From DAIUCA01 sp964613675 (GTDB lineage Bacteria; Pseudomonadota; Gammaproteobacteria; Competibacterales; Competibacteraceae): a stretch of 15,758 nt of DNA. The notes under the pieces are model-generated. The model did not search any database and had not been told where the DNA came from. It saw nothing but the letters and a program-made list of their open reading frames with translations. The position numbers and the translations under genes are program-made. Position 1 is the stretch's first letter. Every line of letters starts with the position of its first letter. Below, one piece after another: positions 6,811 through 15,608 of the stretch. Location: positions 1 through 15,758 of the forward strand of contig CAZTIH010000054.1 in NCBI GenBank assembly GCA_964613675.1. The letters run 5' to 3'.

Positions 6811-7758
6811 ATGTTGCTCGATTTATTATTTTTTCTAGTAGGTCTCGCCCTACTCAGTGTTGGCGCTGAACGCTTTATCGAAGGTGCGGTGGGGATTGCT
6901 AAACGGTATGAGGTGAGTCCCCTCATTATTGGCATGGTAATTGTGGGATTTGGCACTTCTGCCCCCGAGTTAGCCGTCAACCTTTCCGCCGCCCTGAAAG
7001 ACACTACCGATGTGGCGCTGGGCAACATTGTTGGGAGCAACATTTCCAATATTGCGTTGATTTTGGGGTTATCTGCCCTGCTTAACCCGCTAAAAGTCGA
7101 TCCGCGACTGCTCAAGTTTGAGCTGCCGGTTTTGGTGGCTTTGTCATTTTTGCTCTGGGGCCTGGCGTATTTTGGGGACGGCCTCAATCGCATGGACGGA
7201 TTGTTATTGCTTATGGCCTTTGTGGGTTGGAACATCATGGTGTTTACCCAAGATCCGCCGGGGGAAGACGCGATTCCCGAAGTCCCCACCGCGTTGCTAT
7301 GGACCCTGCTGTACATCGGAGGGGGATTTGTCGGTTTAGTGGTAGGCGCACAGCTCATGGTCGATGCGGCGGTGAGTGTGGCACGGGCGTTTGGCGTATC
7401 GGAACTGGTGATTGGCCTGACGATTGTGGCGATTGGCACCTCACTCCCCGAACTCGCGGCGTCTGTCGCGGCGGCGCTGAAAAATCAGGCGGAGATGGCG
7501 GTGGGCAATATTATTGGCTCAAATGCGTTCAATATTTTGTTGGTTTTGGGAATGACTTCTGTGGTGACCAACATTCCAGTGCCCGAACAAGCGCTGACAT
7601 TCGATTTTCCCGTGATGCTGATTTTGACGGTGATGTTGGTTCCGATCATGTCCATTGGGCAGCGAATTGACCGACTGCGAGGTGGAATCTTGTTGACCTG
7701 TTATGGGGCCTACATTGGCTACCTCGTGTACACCAGTTTCCAAGGTGTCCCCTCGTAG
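6811..7758 (+). CDS. Calcium/sodium antiporter of the CaCA family (YrbG-like)
   Basis: This is an inner-membrane cation exchanger of 315 residues, the usual length, with about ten hydrophobic segments. The two inverted alpha repeats that form the ion site are clear: GFGTSAPE (46-53) with GNIVGSN (71-77), and IGTSLPEL (about 208-215) with GNIIGSN (about 232-238). The acidic residues E53 and its counterpart in the second repeat are the expected cation ligands. Bacterial members exchange Na+ or H+ for Ca2+; the exact ions cannot be read from sequence. Start: AAGAAGG lies five to six bases upstream of the ATG. It may share a transcript with the RRM-like gene upstream. A hairpin and a large inverted repeat follow. 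Confidence 0.94.
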   Translation: MLLDLLFFLVGLALLSVGAERFIEGAVGIAKRYEVSPLIIGMVIVGFGTSAPELAVNLSAALKDTTDVALGNIVGSNISNIALILGLSALLNPLKVDPRLLKFELPVLVALSFLLWGLAYFGDGLNRMDGLLLLMAFVGWNIMVFTQDPPGEDAIPEVPTALLWTLLYIGGGFVGLVVGAQLMVDAAVSVARAFGVSELVIGLTIVAIGTSLPELAASVAAALKNQAEMAVGNIIGSNAFNILLVLGMTSVVTNIPVPEQALTFDFPVMLILTVMLVPIMSIGQRIDRLRGGILLTCYGAYIGYLVYTSFQGVPS

Positions 7759-7779
7759 CACCCCGTTTTAAGCGACTGA

Positions 7780-7802
7780 TGCGTTGGCTTGCCCCCAACG
7801 CA
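7780..7802. terminator. Hairpin after the antiporter gene, possible terminator
   Basis: A perfect 8-bp stem TGCGTTGG (7780-7787) / CCAACGCA (7795-7802) has a seven-base loop and starts 22 bp after the antiporter stop. No T-run follows directly (a TTTT appears at 7818-7821), so termination strength is doubtful. Confidence 0.45.
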
Positions 7803-7856
7803 AATGGGAGCCGCAGCTTTTAGCCCTCCATCGAGTCTATCAGCCACCCGTAACCC

Positions 7857-7964
7857 GTAGGATGTGCTGAGGCACGAAGCGCATCTCCACGACACCACCG
7901 CACCGCCAGGCCGACCTCGTCACATCACCGATGCGCTTCGTCCTGCGGACTCAGTACATCCTAC
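7857..7964. repeat. Long inverted repeat, REP/MITE-like, GTAGGATGT ends
   Basis: Outer arms GTAGGATGT (7857-7865) and ACATCCTAC (7956-7964) are perfect complements. Inner arms ACGAAGCGCATC (7873-7884) and GATGCGCTTCGT (7930-7941) are also perfect. The segments between the arm pairs differ in length, and 45 bp separate the inner arms. GTAGGATG-type palindromes with GAAGCG cores are a known class of dispersed repeat in proteobacteria. It lies between the convergent antiporter and ligA genes, a typical REP position, and could also end or stabilise both transcripts. No open frame of note lies inside. Confidence 0.75.
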
Positions 7965-8022
7965 AGTTCCCTACGGTTTCCTCCCCCAAATGCACCCAAT
8001 CCCGTCGGTGTTCTCCAAATCG

Positions 8023-10107
8023 CTACGATCCCAACGCCCCATTTTCTTGGTCTTGGGAAATCAAAGCGACAGGAATTTCTCCCTTCACCAATTGCGCGAG
8101 TTCGGGTTCCCCCAGAATCGGGACTTGATGCGTTTGCGCCGCCTGTAACTTGCTCCCGGGATTCGCGCCGACAATGACCGCACTCGTCTTTTTTGAGACG
8201 CTCCCACTCACCTGTGCCCCCAACCGAATTAGTCGTTCGCTCGCTTCATCCCGACTGAATTGGTGCAATGTGCCCGTCAACACAAAGCGGTATCCCGTTA
8301 ACGGCAATGCCGTCGTCAATTCGGGGGCAGAAGTAGGTTCCGACCAAGACACCCCCGCCGCCTGTAAAGCCTTAATAAGTTGTTGATGTTGAGGTTGCTG
8401 AAAGTAATGCACGATCGACCGCGCCACGATGGGCCCAATCGCCGGGATTGCACATAAACGCGCTTCGTCCGCTGCCATGAGTGTCGCCAAATTACCGAAA
8501 TCCTGGGCCAAAATCTTGGCCGTGTTTTCCCCCACTTCGGGAATTCCCAATGCGAAGAGCAAGCGGGCGAGGGTCGTTTGCTTACGGGCCTCGATAACCG
8601 CAATTAATTTGGTGGCCAATTTTTCGCCCATTCGAGGCAACATTTTCAATTCGGTCGCCGTCAAGCGGTAGAGATCCGCAGGCGACTTCACCCCTTGTTG
8701 GGCAATCAGTTGATCCACCCATTTTTCGCCCAATCCCCTGAGATCCATCGCCTTCCGACTGGCAAAGTGCAAAATCGCGCCGCGTCGTTGCGGGAGACAG
8801 TCCCATTGTGCTGGACACCGATACAAGGTGCCTTCGTTTTCGATGACGACAGGCGTTCCACAGGCAGGACAGTGAGTTGGCGGACGAAAAGGGGGAACAT
8901 TTTCGGGCCGTTGGTCATGCTGTACCGCGACGATTTCCGGAATCACATCCCCCGCCCGTCGCACGGTCACCGTATCGCCCACCCGTACGTCCTTGCGCTG
9001 TAACTCCTGAAAATTATGAAGCGTGGCGTGTTTTACGGTGACCCCCGCCACATTGACGGGCTGAAGTTCGGCCACCGGCGTTAAAGCACCGGTTCGCCCA
9101 ACCTGTACCGCAATGTCCACGAGAACCGTGGTTTCTTCACGAGGCGGATATTTGTGCGCAATCGCCCATCGTGGCGCCCGCGACGCATACCCCAAATCCC
9201 GCTGTTGATCCAAACGGTTGACTTTGTAAATCACGCCGTCAATTTCAAAGGGCAGCGTTTCCCGTGCGGTTTGAAGGGTTTGATAATAGGCCAGACACGC
9301 CCTAATGCCCGTTAAGGACTGATTCCACGGCGAAATTGGCAGGCCCCACGCGGCAAGTCGCGCCAACCATTCGCTGTGCAATTCAGGCGGTTCACCGTCG
9401 CATTCCCCAACGCCATACGCATAAAAATCGAGCGGTCGTTGAGCGGTTCGCTGGGGGTCGAGTTGACGCAAACTGCCCGCCGCCGCATTCCGTGGATTGG
9501 CTAAGGGACGTTCTCCCCGTGACCGCGCCGCGTCGTTAAATTCATTGAACCCCGCCAAGGGCATAAACACTTCGCCGCGAACTTCGAGATTGGCAGGGAA
9601 ATCGCCATGCAACTGGGTCGGAATGGTGGCGATGGTGCGCACATTGGGGGTGACATCCTCCCCGCGAATGCCATCCCCTCGCGTCGCGGCCAACACCAAA
9701 CGTCCTCGCTCATAACGCAGGTTAACGGCTAAGCCATCCAATTTGAGTTCGCCGAAATAATCCACCTGCTCGATTTCTAAATGTTTTCGGAGGCGGGCAT
9801 CGAAATTGAGAACGTCGGCGTCGGTGAAAGCGTTGTCGAGGGAGAGGAGCGGTTGACCGTGCAAAACCTCGCGCCACAGCGTATGGGGCGGAAATCCCAC
9901 GGTTTGCGAGGGAGAATTGGCGGTGTTCAGGGCGGGATATTGCGTTTCGAGCGCTCGCAGTTCACGGCGGAGGGCATCGTAGTGAGCGTCGGGGACGGTC
10001 GGCGCGTCGTCTTGGTAATACTGACGATCAAACGCCCGTATTTGCCCACATAACTCGGCATGACGTTCATAGATGGACGGTGGAATCTCCGCATTCTCGG
10101 CAGTCAC
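8023..10107 (-). CDS. ligA: NAD+-dependent DNA ligase LigA
   Basis: LigA seals nicks in duplex DNA during replication and repair using NAD+. The 694-residue product carries all domains. The N-terminal Ia NAD-binding region (YYQDDAPTVPDAHYDALRREL) is followed by adenylation motif I, K122-L-D-G. Further on are the OB fold, a four-cysteine zinc finger near 412-432 (CPACGT, then YRCPAQWDC), tandem HhH motifs, and a BRCT domain (about 600-680, YRFVLTGTL). It is slightly longer than E. coli LigA (671), with a short extra C-terminal tail. The start is GTG at 10107, overlapping the zipA stop as GTGA, with GGAG about nine bases upstream. It is the last gene of the smc-zipA-ligA operon, so it is probably translationally coupled. 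The REP-like repeat lies past its stop. Confidence 0.97.
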   Translation of the reverse strand: MTAENAEIPPSIYERHAELCGQIRAFDRQYYQDDAPTVPDAHYDALRRELRALETQYPALNTANSPSQTVGFPPHTLWREVLHGQPLLSLDNAFTDADVLNFDARLRKHLEIEQVDYFGELKLDGLAVNLRYERGRLVLAATRGDGIRGEDVTPNVRTIATIPTQLHGDFPANLEVRGEVFMPLAGFNEFNDAARSRGERPLANPRNAAAGSLRQLDPQRTAQRPLDFYAYGVGECDGEPPELHSEWLARLAAWGLPISPWNQSLTGIRACLAYYQTLQTARETLPFEIDGVIYKVNRLDQQRDLGYASRAPRWAIAHKYPPREETTVLVDIAVQVGRTGALTPVAELQPVNVAGVTVKHATLHNFQELQRKDVRVGDTVTVRRAGDVIPEIVAVQHDQRPENVPPFRPPTHCPACGTPVVIENEGTLYRCPAQWDCLPQRRGAILHFASRKAMDLRGLGEKWVDQLIAQQGVKSPADLYRLTATELKMLPRMGEKLATKLIAVIEARKQTTLARLLFALGIPEVGENTAKILAQDFGNLATLMAADEARLCAIPAIGPIVARSIVHYFQQPQHQQLIKALQAAGVSWSEPTSAPELTTALPLTGYRFVLTGTLHQFSRDEASERLIRLGAQVSGSVSKKTSAVIVGANPGSKLQAAQTHQVPILGEPELAQLVKGEIPVALISQDQENGALGS

Positions 10108-10922
10108 GGCGACTGGCTCCAGGCTTTGTAGTCCGCATCAAATTGCAAAGCATCTTGGTGTAATTCATTGATCCATAAAGACAAATCCTCAATGGGTTGC
10201 CGCCGCTGATCGTACAACCCGCCGCCAAGACGATCGGCAAATTCGTAGGCGATTCGGGCAAGATGTTCGACGCTGTCCACCGCCGCCAATGGGCCGGGCA
10301 AAGGTAAGTGAATGATGAGGCCCGAGGTACTCATCTCGCGCACTTTCTCCAACACAAACGTGCCCGGGTGCTGCAAATGGCCCACCCGCAGTAAACATTC
10401 GAGTTTCTGGGGGCCTTCCACGAGGAAATGCAGTTCCCCACTTCGGGTTAACCGTAGATTCAACGCATGGGCGTTTTCTAAAATCTCCATGGCCGAAAAC
10501 CGATGCTGGGTCGGCGCTTCTACAATCACCACTAGATCGCGCTCGGGCTTCGTTTTGGGTCGTTCGGGCACCCCAAGCTTTTGTGCCAAGGCGTCGATTT
10601 CGCTGGGCTTAGCCGGCATAGCGCGTTTTAGCGCCTCTTTCGCGGAGGGGTGGATCTGCGGTTCTGGGGGGGGCACCACGGGGAGCGACGGCGACGCCAT
10701 GACGGGCAACTCGTCTTCAAACGACGCCGATTCTGTGGCGAAGGTCTTTAGGGTTGGGACAGGGGGCGTGCCATCATTTTCAAACGGTAGATCTGGTGGC
10801 AACGCGGGTTCTTGACGGTCTAGAGAGTCTTTTTTGGGTGCTGAACGCTGGGAGTGGGCGAGAATCATTCCCCCCATGACTAATAACCCTACGCCCATCA
10901 GCGCCCACTGTAATTCGTTCAT
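10104..10922 (-). CDS. zipA: Cell division protein ZipA
   Basis: ZipA anchors FtsZ filaments to the inner membrane at the division site. Its usual order is seen: a short N-terminal transmembrane helix (about 5-23, WALMGVGLLVMGGMI) with the bulk in the cytoplasm, a charged and Pro-rich linker (about 27-110), and the FtsZ-binding ZipA_C domain (about 129-268, from DLVVIVEAP to LHQDALQFDADY). The 272-residue length is shorter than E. coli ZipA (328) because of a short linker, as in other non-enteric gammaproteobacteria. The ATG at 10922 overlaps the smc stop by four bases (ATGA) and the gene overlaps ligA by four (GTGA). ZipA is diagnostic of Gammaproteobacteria. Confidence 0.95.
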   Translation of the reverse strand: MNELQWALMGVGLLVMGGMILAHSQRSAPKKDSLDRQEPALPPDLPFENDGTPPVPTLKTFATESASFEDELPVMASPSLPVVPPPEPQIHPSAKEALKRAMPAKPSEIDALAQKLGVPERPKTKPERDLVVIVEAPTQHRFSAMEILENAHALNLRLTRSGELHFLVEGPQKLECLLRVGHLQHPGTFVLEKVREMSTSGLIIHLPLPGPLAAVDSVEHLARIAYEFADRLGGGLYDQRRQPIEDLSLWINELHQDALQFDADYKAWSQSP

Positions 10923-13900
10923 AAAGCATGCCCCGTGAGGATTTCGCCGTTAATAAGTGGTTCGACTTTGACTGCCACCAAGCGCGACACGCCGGGTTCC
11001 TGCATGGTGACGCCGATGAGTTGTTGCGCAGTCTCCATCGTAGCCTTGTTGTGAGTGATAAAAATCAGTTGAACGCGATTCGACATGTCTCGTAACAATT
11101 GACCGAAACGACCGACATTGGCCTCGTCGAGGGGGGCGTCCACTTCATCTAAGAGACAAAACGGGGCGGGATTGAGTTGAAAAATGGCAAACACCAACGC
11201 CACCGCCGTTAACGCCTTCTCCCCGCCTGACAACTGTTGAATCTGGCCAATCCGCTTGCCCGGGGGTTGCGCCAAAATCGCGACGCCCTCACTCACTTGG
11301 CTCAATTTTGCCGTCCCGCCTCCAAAGAGTACCGGAAAGAGCACGCTCAATTGTTCATTAATCCGATTAAACATCTCATTGAAGCGCGTTTCGGTTTCGT
11401 GATCGATCTGTCGAATCGCGGTTTCCAGGGTGCGAAGGGCTTGGGTGAGGTCTTGGTGTTGGGCGTCGAGATAGGTTTTGCGTTCGCTTACCTCGTGGTA
11501 CTCCTCTATCGCCGCTAAATTGACGGCCCCTAATTGATTGAGCTGTTGGCGTACCGTCGCTAACTCTCCTTCCTCGATCTCGTCCGCCGGTAAATCCGTT
11601 AATGCGTCGACCAGGGAAATTCCCAGTTCGTCGAGTTGCAACAAAGCACTTTGCCGCAACGCCTGCGGGTCGCTGAATTCACGCTGCAACGCATCGAGGG
11701 ACTGCCGCAAGGTGTTGATTTGCTGATCCAGGGCGATGAGCGCCGCTTCTTGCTGGTTGACCGTGTGTTCAGTCTGTTCGACGGCTTCGCGGGCATGATT
11801 CCGAATCTGCGTCGCATCCTCATGATGGAATTTGAGTTCGGCGAGGTGTTCCCGTTCGACGCGATCCGCCGCTTGTTCGCGCTCGAATTCCCCTTGCCAC
11901 TCCGCGAGTTGGTGTTGCCGCTGTTCGCACAGGGCCGCCCCACGGTGTTGAGCCGCCTTGAGCGCTTCGCGGTCGCGCTGCTGACGGGTGATCTGCAATT
12001 TGACTTCGTTGAGATGCTGACGAATCCGTTCGACCTCGGTTTTCGCGGCGTGAACGGCGGACTGTTCCCGAGACCGTCGCGTTTGAAACGCCTCCTGATC
12101 GGCTTGGGCCTGAAGCCATTGTTCCTGGTATTCCGCCAAACGCATTTGGGCGAGGGCTAAATTTTCCTTCTCGGCCAACCACTCGCTTTCAAGATCCGCA
12201 GATTCTTCGGCCAAGGCCTGTTGACGGCGTTGATTTTGCGTGAAACGGGCCTGCAACTGCGCCTGTTCGTTGGCCAGCGTCAGAAACCGCTTGCCGAGGT
12301 GTTCCTGACGACGTTGTCCCTGTTCCCGTTTGAATTGGCCTTCGCGCACCTGTTGACGGCATTGGTCGAGCTGTTGTTGTAACTGTTCGAGGTCGGCGAC
12401 CTGCTGTGCGATGGCGTGGGAAAGCGCATTTAACGCCTGTTTACGGGCGATCACCCCCGAGGAACCGCCCCGATGACGTCTCACCCAGTGACGCCCCACA
12501 CAAATGCCGTCGGCAGTCACCCAAAATTCCTGCCATGCTAACTGGTCACGCTGTTGCAATGCGTTCGCTAGGGTGTCGATGGGGACGGCCCCCGCGCTCA
12601 AAATCGACGGCACCCCCCACGCATCACAGGTCTCCCAAGCGGCTGCCTCGATAAGACGCAAGTCCCCCTGTTGCCACGTTTCGATGAGAGCGCTTTCTTG
12701 GGCCAAGTTCTCGACACACCGCGCCGTGGCCCACCCCCCCAACATTCCCTCGACGCGGGCGGCTTGATCGGGCGCGATGGTGAGCTGATCCGCCAACAAT
12801 GGCCCCTCTTGTCCCTCGCCCAAAGCGGCATGTTGCAGTGTTTCGAGCGCGGCGAACTGCCCCTGTTGCTGTTGAAGCTGTGAACTGACCGTGGCGGACT
12901 GGCGTTCGAGGGCCGCGACGCGCTCTGCCCTTTCGGCGAGTTCTTCGGTGAGCTGGGCCAGTTCCTCGCGGAGAAACCGCTGTTCTTCGTCGAGTTCCGC
13001 GAGGGCGTCGTTGAGTTCGGCCAGACGAGCCATGCTCCCCTCGTGGGCCAGCGCCTCGCGTTCCTGTTTGAGGCGTTCGCGACGACGATCCTGTTGCCCA
13101 ATCTGTCTTTCAAGGGCTTCGATGCGGGCCTTTTCTCCAGAGACGGCGGCTTGAGGTCCCTGCAAACTCGCTTGCCACGCTTCCCACGCCGCTTGTCCCT
13201 GTTGAGCACACCGTTCGGCGACGGTCAACTGGTCCATCGCCTGCAAAAACGCGGTTTCCCACGCCGCACACTGGGGTTCAAGTTCGCGCTGCTGTTCTTC
13301 GAGGAGACGCCATTGTGTGGCATCGCTTTCGTACTGAGCCGTGAGGCTTTGTAACTCGATTTGGAGACGTTGACATTGCTGCTGACGTTGAGACTGGGTT
13401 TCTTGCCGATGACGCAACGACTGTTCGGTGTTCTGAATCTCGCCTTGCAATGCAAACCACCGTTGTTGTGCGGCGTCCAGCTGATGACGTTGAGTTTCTA
13501 AAATTCGTTTCACGCCCTGAATCTCGGCTTGTTGCTGGACGGACTGGGCGGCGTATTGGGCCATCTCGTGTTCCCATCGACGCCGTTTACTCTCCGCAGC
13601 GGACAGCCATTGATCGGCTTTGCGGTAGCGTCGCGCCCACACCCAAGCATTTAACTGACGGGCTTGTGCTTGCAGCTGCTGATATTTTTCGGCGTGTTTA
13701 GCCTGTTTATGTAACCGATTGAGTTGCCGACCGAGTTCTTGGCGGACATCCTCGAGGCGCGTGAGATTTTCGCGGGTGTGGGTGAGGTGTTGTTCGGTTT
13801 CGCGACGCCGTTCTTTGTACTTAGACACCCCCGCCGCTTCCTCAATAAAGGTTTGCAGGGCTTCAGCGCGGGCCTCGATGATGCGCGAAATCATGCCCTG

Positions 13901-14335
13901 TTCGATGATGGCGTAGCTACGAGGCCCTAACCCCGTCCCCAAAAACAAATCCGTCACATCGCGCCGTCGCACCTTTTGTTGATTGATAAAGTATTGAGAC
14001 TGGCCATTGCGATGGACTTGGCGTTTAACGGCGATTTCGGCGTACTGTCCCCAGGGGCCGCTCAAGCGTTGAGATTCGTTATTAAACACCAGTTCGATGG
14101 TGGCTTGACCGACGGGTTGGCGCTGACGGGTGCCGTTAAAAATGACATCGGCCATCGCGCCCCCGCGCAGTTGTCGGGCAGAACTCTCCCCTAACACCCA
14201 CCGCACCGCGTCGATGATGTTGGACTTTCCACAACCATTCGGGCCAACAATCGCCACACGATCCGCTTCGAGGGGAAAAGTCGTGGGATCCACAAAGGAC
14301 TTGAAGCCAGCCAGCTTAATGGCGGTCAGTCGCAT
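10919..14335 (-). CDS. smc: Chromosome segregation protein SMC
   Basis: SMC is the ATPase of bacterial condensin, which compacts and resolves the chromosome with ScpA and ScpB (not in this window). The 1138-residue protein has an N-terminal head with Walker A GPNGCGKSN (about 30-38) and a long Gln/Glu/Arg-rich coiled coil (about 170-500). A hinge (about 505-630) precedes the returning coil (about 635-960). The C-terminal head has the ABC signature LSGGEKA (about 1038) and Walker B/D-loop LLDEVDAPLDEANV (about 1062). MRLTAIKLAGFKSFVDP is the standard start, so 14335 is secure although no good Shine-Dalgarno precedes it. It heads the smc-zipA-ligA operon and is divergent from a lipoprotein gene. 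Confidence 0.97.
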   Translation of the reverse strand: MRLTAIKLAGFKSFVDPTTFPLEADRVAIVGPNGCGKSNIIDAVRWVLGESSARQLRGGAMADVIFNGTRQRQPVGQATIELVFNNESQRLSGPWGQYAEIAVKRQVHRNGQSQYFINQQKVRRRDVTDLFLGTGLGPRSYAIIEQGMISRIIEARAEALQTFIEEAAGVSKYKERRRETEQHLTHTRENLTRLEDVRQELGRQLNRLHKQAKHAEKYQQLQAQARQLNAWVWARRYRKADQWLSAAESKRRRWEHEMAQYAAQSVQQQAEIQGVKRILETQRHQLDAAQQRWFALQGEIQNTEQSLRHRQETQSQRQQQCQRLQIELQSLTAQYESDATQWRLLEEQQRELEPQCAAWETAFLQAMDQLTVAERCAQQGQAAWEAWQASLQGPQAAVSGEKARIEALERQIGQQDRRRERLKQEREALAHEGSMARLAELNDALAELDEEQRFLREELAQLTEELAERAERVAALERQSATVSSQLQQQQGQFAALETLQHAALGEGQEGPLLADQLTIAPDQAARVEGMLGGWATARCVENLAQESALIETWQQGDLRLIEAAAWETCDAWGVPSILSAGAVPIDTLANALQQRDQLAWQEFWVTADGICVGRHWVRRHRGGSSGVIARKQALNALSHAIAQQVADLEQLQQQLDQCRQQVREGQFKREQGQRRQEHLGKRFLTLANEQAQLQARFTQNQRRQQALAEESADLESEWLAEKENLALAQMRLAEYQEQWLQAQADQEAFQTRRSREQSAVHAAKTEVERIRQHLNEVKLQITRQQRDREALKAAQHRGAALCEQRQHQLAEWQGEFEREQAADRVEREHLAELKFHHEDATQIRNHAREAVEQTEHTVNQQEAALIALDQQINTLRQSLDALQREFSDPQALRQSALLQLDELGISLVDALTDLPADEIEEGELATVRQQLNQLGAVNLAAIEEYHEVSERKTYLDAQHQDLTQALRTLETAIRQIDHETETRFNEMFNRINEQLSVLFPVLFGGGTAKLSQVSEGVAILAQPPGKRIGQIQQLSGGEKALTAVALVFAIFQLNPAPFCLLDEVDAPLDEANVGRFGQLLRDMSNRVQLIFITHNKATMETAQQLIGVTMQEPGVSRLVAVKVEPLINGEILTGHAL

Positions 14336-14436
14336 AGGGGTGTATGGGTAAGCGAAATCAACAAAGGGCAGAATGCGGGAAATGACCTCAATCGACCATG
14401 CCTAGCCCCCTGGTAATATGCGCCCCCTAACCCAAA

Positions 14437-14509
14437 GCGTCCCCCTGCGGAGAAACGCCCTGTCGTTGGGACGCCCCCCCAAATGTTGCCTACAAAACAA
14501 CAATGTTGC
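14437..14509. promoter_or_regulatory. Repeats in the smc/lipoprotein divergent region
   Basis: The 243-bp gap (14336-14578) contains no gene I can support. It holds the inverted pair GCGTCCC (14437-14443) / GGGACGC (14468-14474). It also holds a direct repeat AATGTTGC (14482-14489 and 14502-14509) at exactly 20 bp, two helical turns, the second copy being inside the palindrome CAACAATGTTG (14498-14508). These look like protein-binding sites ahead of the lipoprotein gene. I found no convincing -35/-10 pair in either direction. Confidence 0.35.
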
Positions 14510-14578
14510 GAAAAGCGAACACCTGAGGTAAACGCGATACAATGGGTATTATTTCTTGATCTGTTGGAGGAAATCGCC

Positions 14579-15439
14579 ATGCCACGCCTTACCTTGCTCT
14601 GCCTGACCGTACTCTATTTGACGGGGTGTCAGTCGATGAACGCCCTTTTTACGGGAAAAGAGACCGCTCAAACAACGCCTGTCGCCGAAAATGCGACGCC
14701 TGTCGTTGCAGATGCAGACAATGCACCTGTCACTAATGCCGCTTCCCCGTCGTTTTTTTCGCGCATGTGGGGACGGTTAATCCCTGCGGTGGCGGTTGAA
14801 GAGACGGATCTCCCCGTGCAATTGGCAGCCAATCCCGCTCCTCCCTTGGCGTTGCCCCGTGCGCCAGACCCCATGACACCTCCGCTCCCTGATGCCGATT
14901 TACCGCTGTTGTTGGCGGGGGACCTCACCCAAGTAGCGATTCAAAACCAACGCTATGCCGATGAAGAAAAAGATTACGGGTTACCGCCAGTCACCTCGTT
15001 GCGCATCGACGGCCATTATCGCGGCCCGACGACCACGACCATTCCAGGCGGTCAACTGGTGAGCACTCATCAATTACACCAACTGTTGACGACCCCTCCT
15101 CGGGGGCGCAATGCCCTGCCGCCATTAGTGGTCAATGTGCATAAAGACCGAGGCCGCCTAATTCCCGGGGCGGTGTGGATGAGTGGCGCGGGGGAAAGCG
15201 ATAAAATCGGGCCGGGGATTCGCGACCGTTTTGTAAGTCGGTTAGATCAGCTCACCCAGGGGAATAAAAATCGTCCCATTGTGATTTATTCTCTGGATAA
15301 CCACTGCTGGTACGCCTACAACGCGGCTCAACGGGCGGTGTTAGGGGGGTATCGCAATGTGATGTGGTATCGTGGAGGGATTCGTGCGTGGCACGCGGCC
15401 AACCTGCCCTACACGACGGGTTCTGAAGACCTTTGGTAA
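14579..15439 (+). CDS. Lipoprotein with rhodanese-like domain
   Basis: The 286-residue product starts with a lipoprotein signal peptide; the lipobox is L-T-G-C17, and Q18 after the Cys predicts outer-membrane sorting. A low-complexity Ala/Pro/Asp-rich linker (about 25-120) leads to a rhodanese-like domain (about 160-280). It includes VIYSLDNHCWYAYNAAQRAVLGGY and NVMWYRGGIRAWHAANLP. C243 takes the position of the rhodanese thiolate. The pattern resembles the 'PQQ-dependent catabolism-associated CXXCW motif' group, but the first Cys is replaced (DNHCW). Start choice: GGAGG eight bases before the ATG at 14579; the frame is open upstream to 14483, which would bury the signal peptide. Sulfurtransferase activity is inferred; the protein could be structural. 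Confidence 0.8.
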   Translation: MPRLTLLCLTVLYLTGCQSMNALFTGKETAQTTPVAENATPVVADADNAPVTNAASPSFFSRMWGRLIPAVAVEETDLPVQLAANPAPPLALPRAPDPMTPPLPDADLPLLLAGDLTQVAIQNQRYADEEKDYGLPPVTSLRIDGHYRGPTTTTIPGGQLVSTHQLHQLLTTPPRGRNALPPLVVNVHKDRGRLIPGAVWMSGAGESDKIGPGIRDRFVSRLDQLTQGNKNRPIVIYSLDNHCWYAYNAAQRAVLGGYRNVMWYRGGIRAWHAANLPYTTGSEDLW

Positions 15440-15456
15440 CCCACAATTCCTGAATA

Positions 15457-15478
15457 AGCGCTTTTCCGCGCTACTTTT
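15457..15478 (+). terminator. Weak terminator-like hairpin after the lipoprotein gene
   Basis: AGCGC (15457-15461) and GCGCT (15468-15472) form a 5-bp stem with a six-base loop, followed by ACTTTT. It is 18 bp after the stop codon. The stem is short, so this is a weak candidate. Confidence 0.35.
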
Positions 15479-15500
15479 ACGCGAAGAGATAACGATTGAA

Positions 15501-15608
15501 ATGAACGATGACAAGGCACAACGTAATCTTTTAATGGGGGAACCTAAACCCCAATGGATGTTGCGTTTGCCGGCCTTTCAGGTACTTCGACTGCGGGGCG
15601 GCTACTGA
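15501..15608 (+). CDS. Doubtful 35-codon ORF of unknown function
   Basis: The frame runs from an ATG at 15501 to a TGA at 15606-15608, giving 35 residues from MNDDKAQRNLLMGEPKP to VLRLRGGY. The only purine-rich site, AAGAGA, ends 11 bases before the ATG, farther than usual. The peptide is basic toward the C-terminus and ends GGY. I recognise no family. The stop codon lies in the left arm of the hairpin at 15599-15623. It is 61 bp downstream of the lipoprotein gene on the same strand and could be on its transcript. It may be chance, or the tail end of mobile-element DNA. Confidence 0.25.
   Translation: MNDDKAQRNLLMGEPKPQWMLRLPAFQVLRLRGGY

Noticed and set aside
11636..12160. Long plus-strand open frame opposite smc (174 codons)
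   Set aside because: It lies wholly within the smc coiled-coil coding region, where strong codon bias opens antisense frames; the protein resembles no family and has no ribosome site.
12598..13209. Minus-strand 203-codon frame inside smc in another frame
   Set aside because: Arg/Ser/Pro-rich composition typical of a frame-shifted read of the coiled-coil coding sequence.
15590..15608. Ubiquitin-like LRLRGG tail in the 35-codon ORF
   Set aside because: The peptide is too short for a beta-grasp fold and no E1/E2/JAB-like gene is nearby; treated as coincidence.
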